A DNA stretch of 64,000 nt. Origin: Rhizobium sp. SL42 (GTDB lineage: Bacteria; Pseudomonadota; Alphaproteobacteria; Rhizobiales; Rhizobiaceae). Below are positions 63,609 through 64,000 of this stretch, in pieces; the first letter of the stretch is position 1; each line of letters opens with the position of its first letter. The position numbers and the translations under genes are program-made. Location: NCBI RefSeq assembly GCF_021729845.1, contig NZ_CP063397.1, positions 3,796,001 to 3,860,000 of the forward strand. Direction: 5' to 3'. The notes beneath the pieces are model-generated. The model made no database searches. It was given only the letters and a program-made list of their open reading frames with translations, and was not told the origin of the DNA.

Positions 63609-64000
63609 ATGACCACCGATTTTGCCAGGGCGCACGGCTTTGAACGCAGCGCCGTGTCCCTTGCCAACTGGCGCACGGCCCCGTTCAGCCGCTGGAGCTT
63701 TGCCCATGCGGCCGAAGTGGTGCCGAGTGCAGCAATCCACGCCGCAGCCGAGCAGCCGGAAACGGCATTGCACCAGTCACCTTTGCTCGACCGTCCGATG
63801 GACACCGGCCTCGCCGGCCATGGCACGGCCCGCGACTTTCTCGCCTATGCCCACACGGATGCCTTCGTCATGATGCGCAGCGGACAGGTGATTGCCGAGC
63901 ACTATGCGCCGCATGCCGAGGTCAACCAGCCGCATATCGTCTTTTCGGTGAGCAAGTCGCTGACCGCGCTCTTGATGGCAAACCTTGAAGCCGATGGACT
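63609..64000 (+). CDS. Beta-lactamase-fold serine hydrolase, NylB-like, N-terminal part (runs off right edge)
   Basis: The first ~130 residues are present. The SxxK nucleophile motif reads FSVSKSLTALLMANLE (residues ~115-130), preceded by AYAHTDAFVMMRSGQVIAEH as in 6-aminohexanoate-dimer hydrolase (NylB) and related esterases of the class C beta-lactamase group. No signal peptide is apparent, so it probably acts in the cytoplasm. A strong GGAGGAG lies 8 bases before the ATG. The Tyr and other active-site motifs are beyond the edge. Its place after potABCD suggests it cleaves a compound imported by that system (inference). Confidence 0.8.
   Translation, partial: MTTDFARAHGFERSAVSLANWRTAPFSRWSFAHAAEVVPSAAIHAAAEQPETALHQSPLLDRPMDTGLAGHGTARDFLAYAHTDAFVMMRSGQVIAEHYAPHAEVNQPHIVFSVSKSLTALLMANLEADG

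Overview
The window is GC-rich, densely packed chromosomal-type DNA from an alphaproteobacterium, most likely a member of Rhizobiaceae (the Rhizobium/Agrobacterium/Ensifer group). The grounds are the gene families (a xylB-xylA operon with a LacI regulator, sitABCD, ydcSTUV-patD, ExoD, many peptide and polyamine ABC transporters), strong GC bias at third codon positions, and three copies of a CCCTCCCC/GGGGAGGG palindromic intergenic repeat of a kind common in Rhizobiales. The genus cannot be fixed from sequence alone. I saw no rRNA or tRNA gene, CRISPR array, insertion sequence or prophage.

Layout, left: the 5' part of xylA, then xylB and a LacI-type regulator (1-3115, minus strand), with a 12-bp inverted-repeat operator at the regulator's promoter. 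An EmrB/EmrA-type drug efflux pair follows (3247-6055, minus) with a divergent TetR repressor. Next on the plus strand come TerC, an SLC13/RCK_C permease, a structured 513-base intergenic stretch, gltX and lysS. A membrane-anchored protein with a histidine-rich repetitive tail (13430-15070, minus) diverges from a complete manganese/iron importer operon, sitABCD (15325-18899).

Middle: an EamA permease; a LysR regulator followed by a putrescine-type ABC transporter and gamma-aminobutyraldehyde dehydrogenase (ydcSTUV-patD, 20061-26656); a MarR-FUSC efflux pair; a small secreted SH3 protein; transaldolase; a SorC-family regulator; and a ParE/ribbon-helix-helix toxin-antitoxin pair whose toxin runs antisense into the regulator. 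Then come repair and housekeeping genes (an Ada-like methyltransferase, DUF2244, nth, an EI24/CysZ-like protein, a nitrilase-family hydrolase, ExoD).

Right: a divergent peptide-uptake locus (fused double ATPase plus M20 amidohydrolase on minus; binding protein and two permeases on plus; 37270-44335). A short AT-richer accessory patch (about 44340-45900) carries a VOC protein and an unrecognised membrane coiled-coil protein. It is followed by a P1-family (DmpA/NylC-like) peptidase, a MaoC-phosphotransacetylase fusion with ackA (propanoyl/acetyl-phosphate metabolism), and a solitary phnM. A seven-gene minus-strand operon (amidase, M19 dipeptidase, complete Dpp-type transporter; 51264-59167) and a polyamine-type ABC operon with a NylB-like serine hydrolase (59635 to the right edge) complete the window.

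The overall theme is scavenging of sugars, metals and above all nitrogenous organics (peptides, acyl-amino acids, amides, polyamines). Most loci pair an importer with the enzyme that would cleave or oxidise the imported compound. The least described items are the His-rich protein beside sitABCD, the orphan coiled-coil protein at 45239, and the co-location of NylA/NylB/NylC-superfamily hydrolases with amine and peptide importers.
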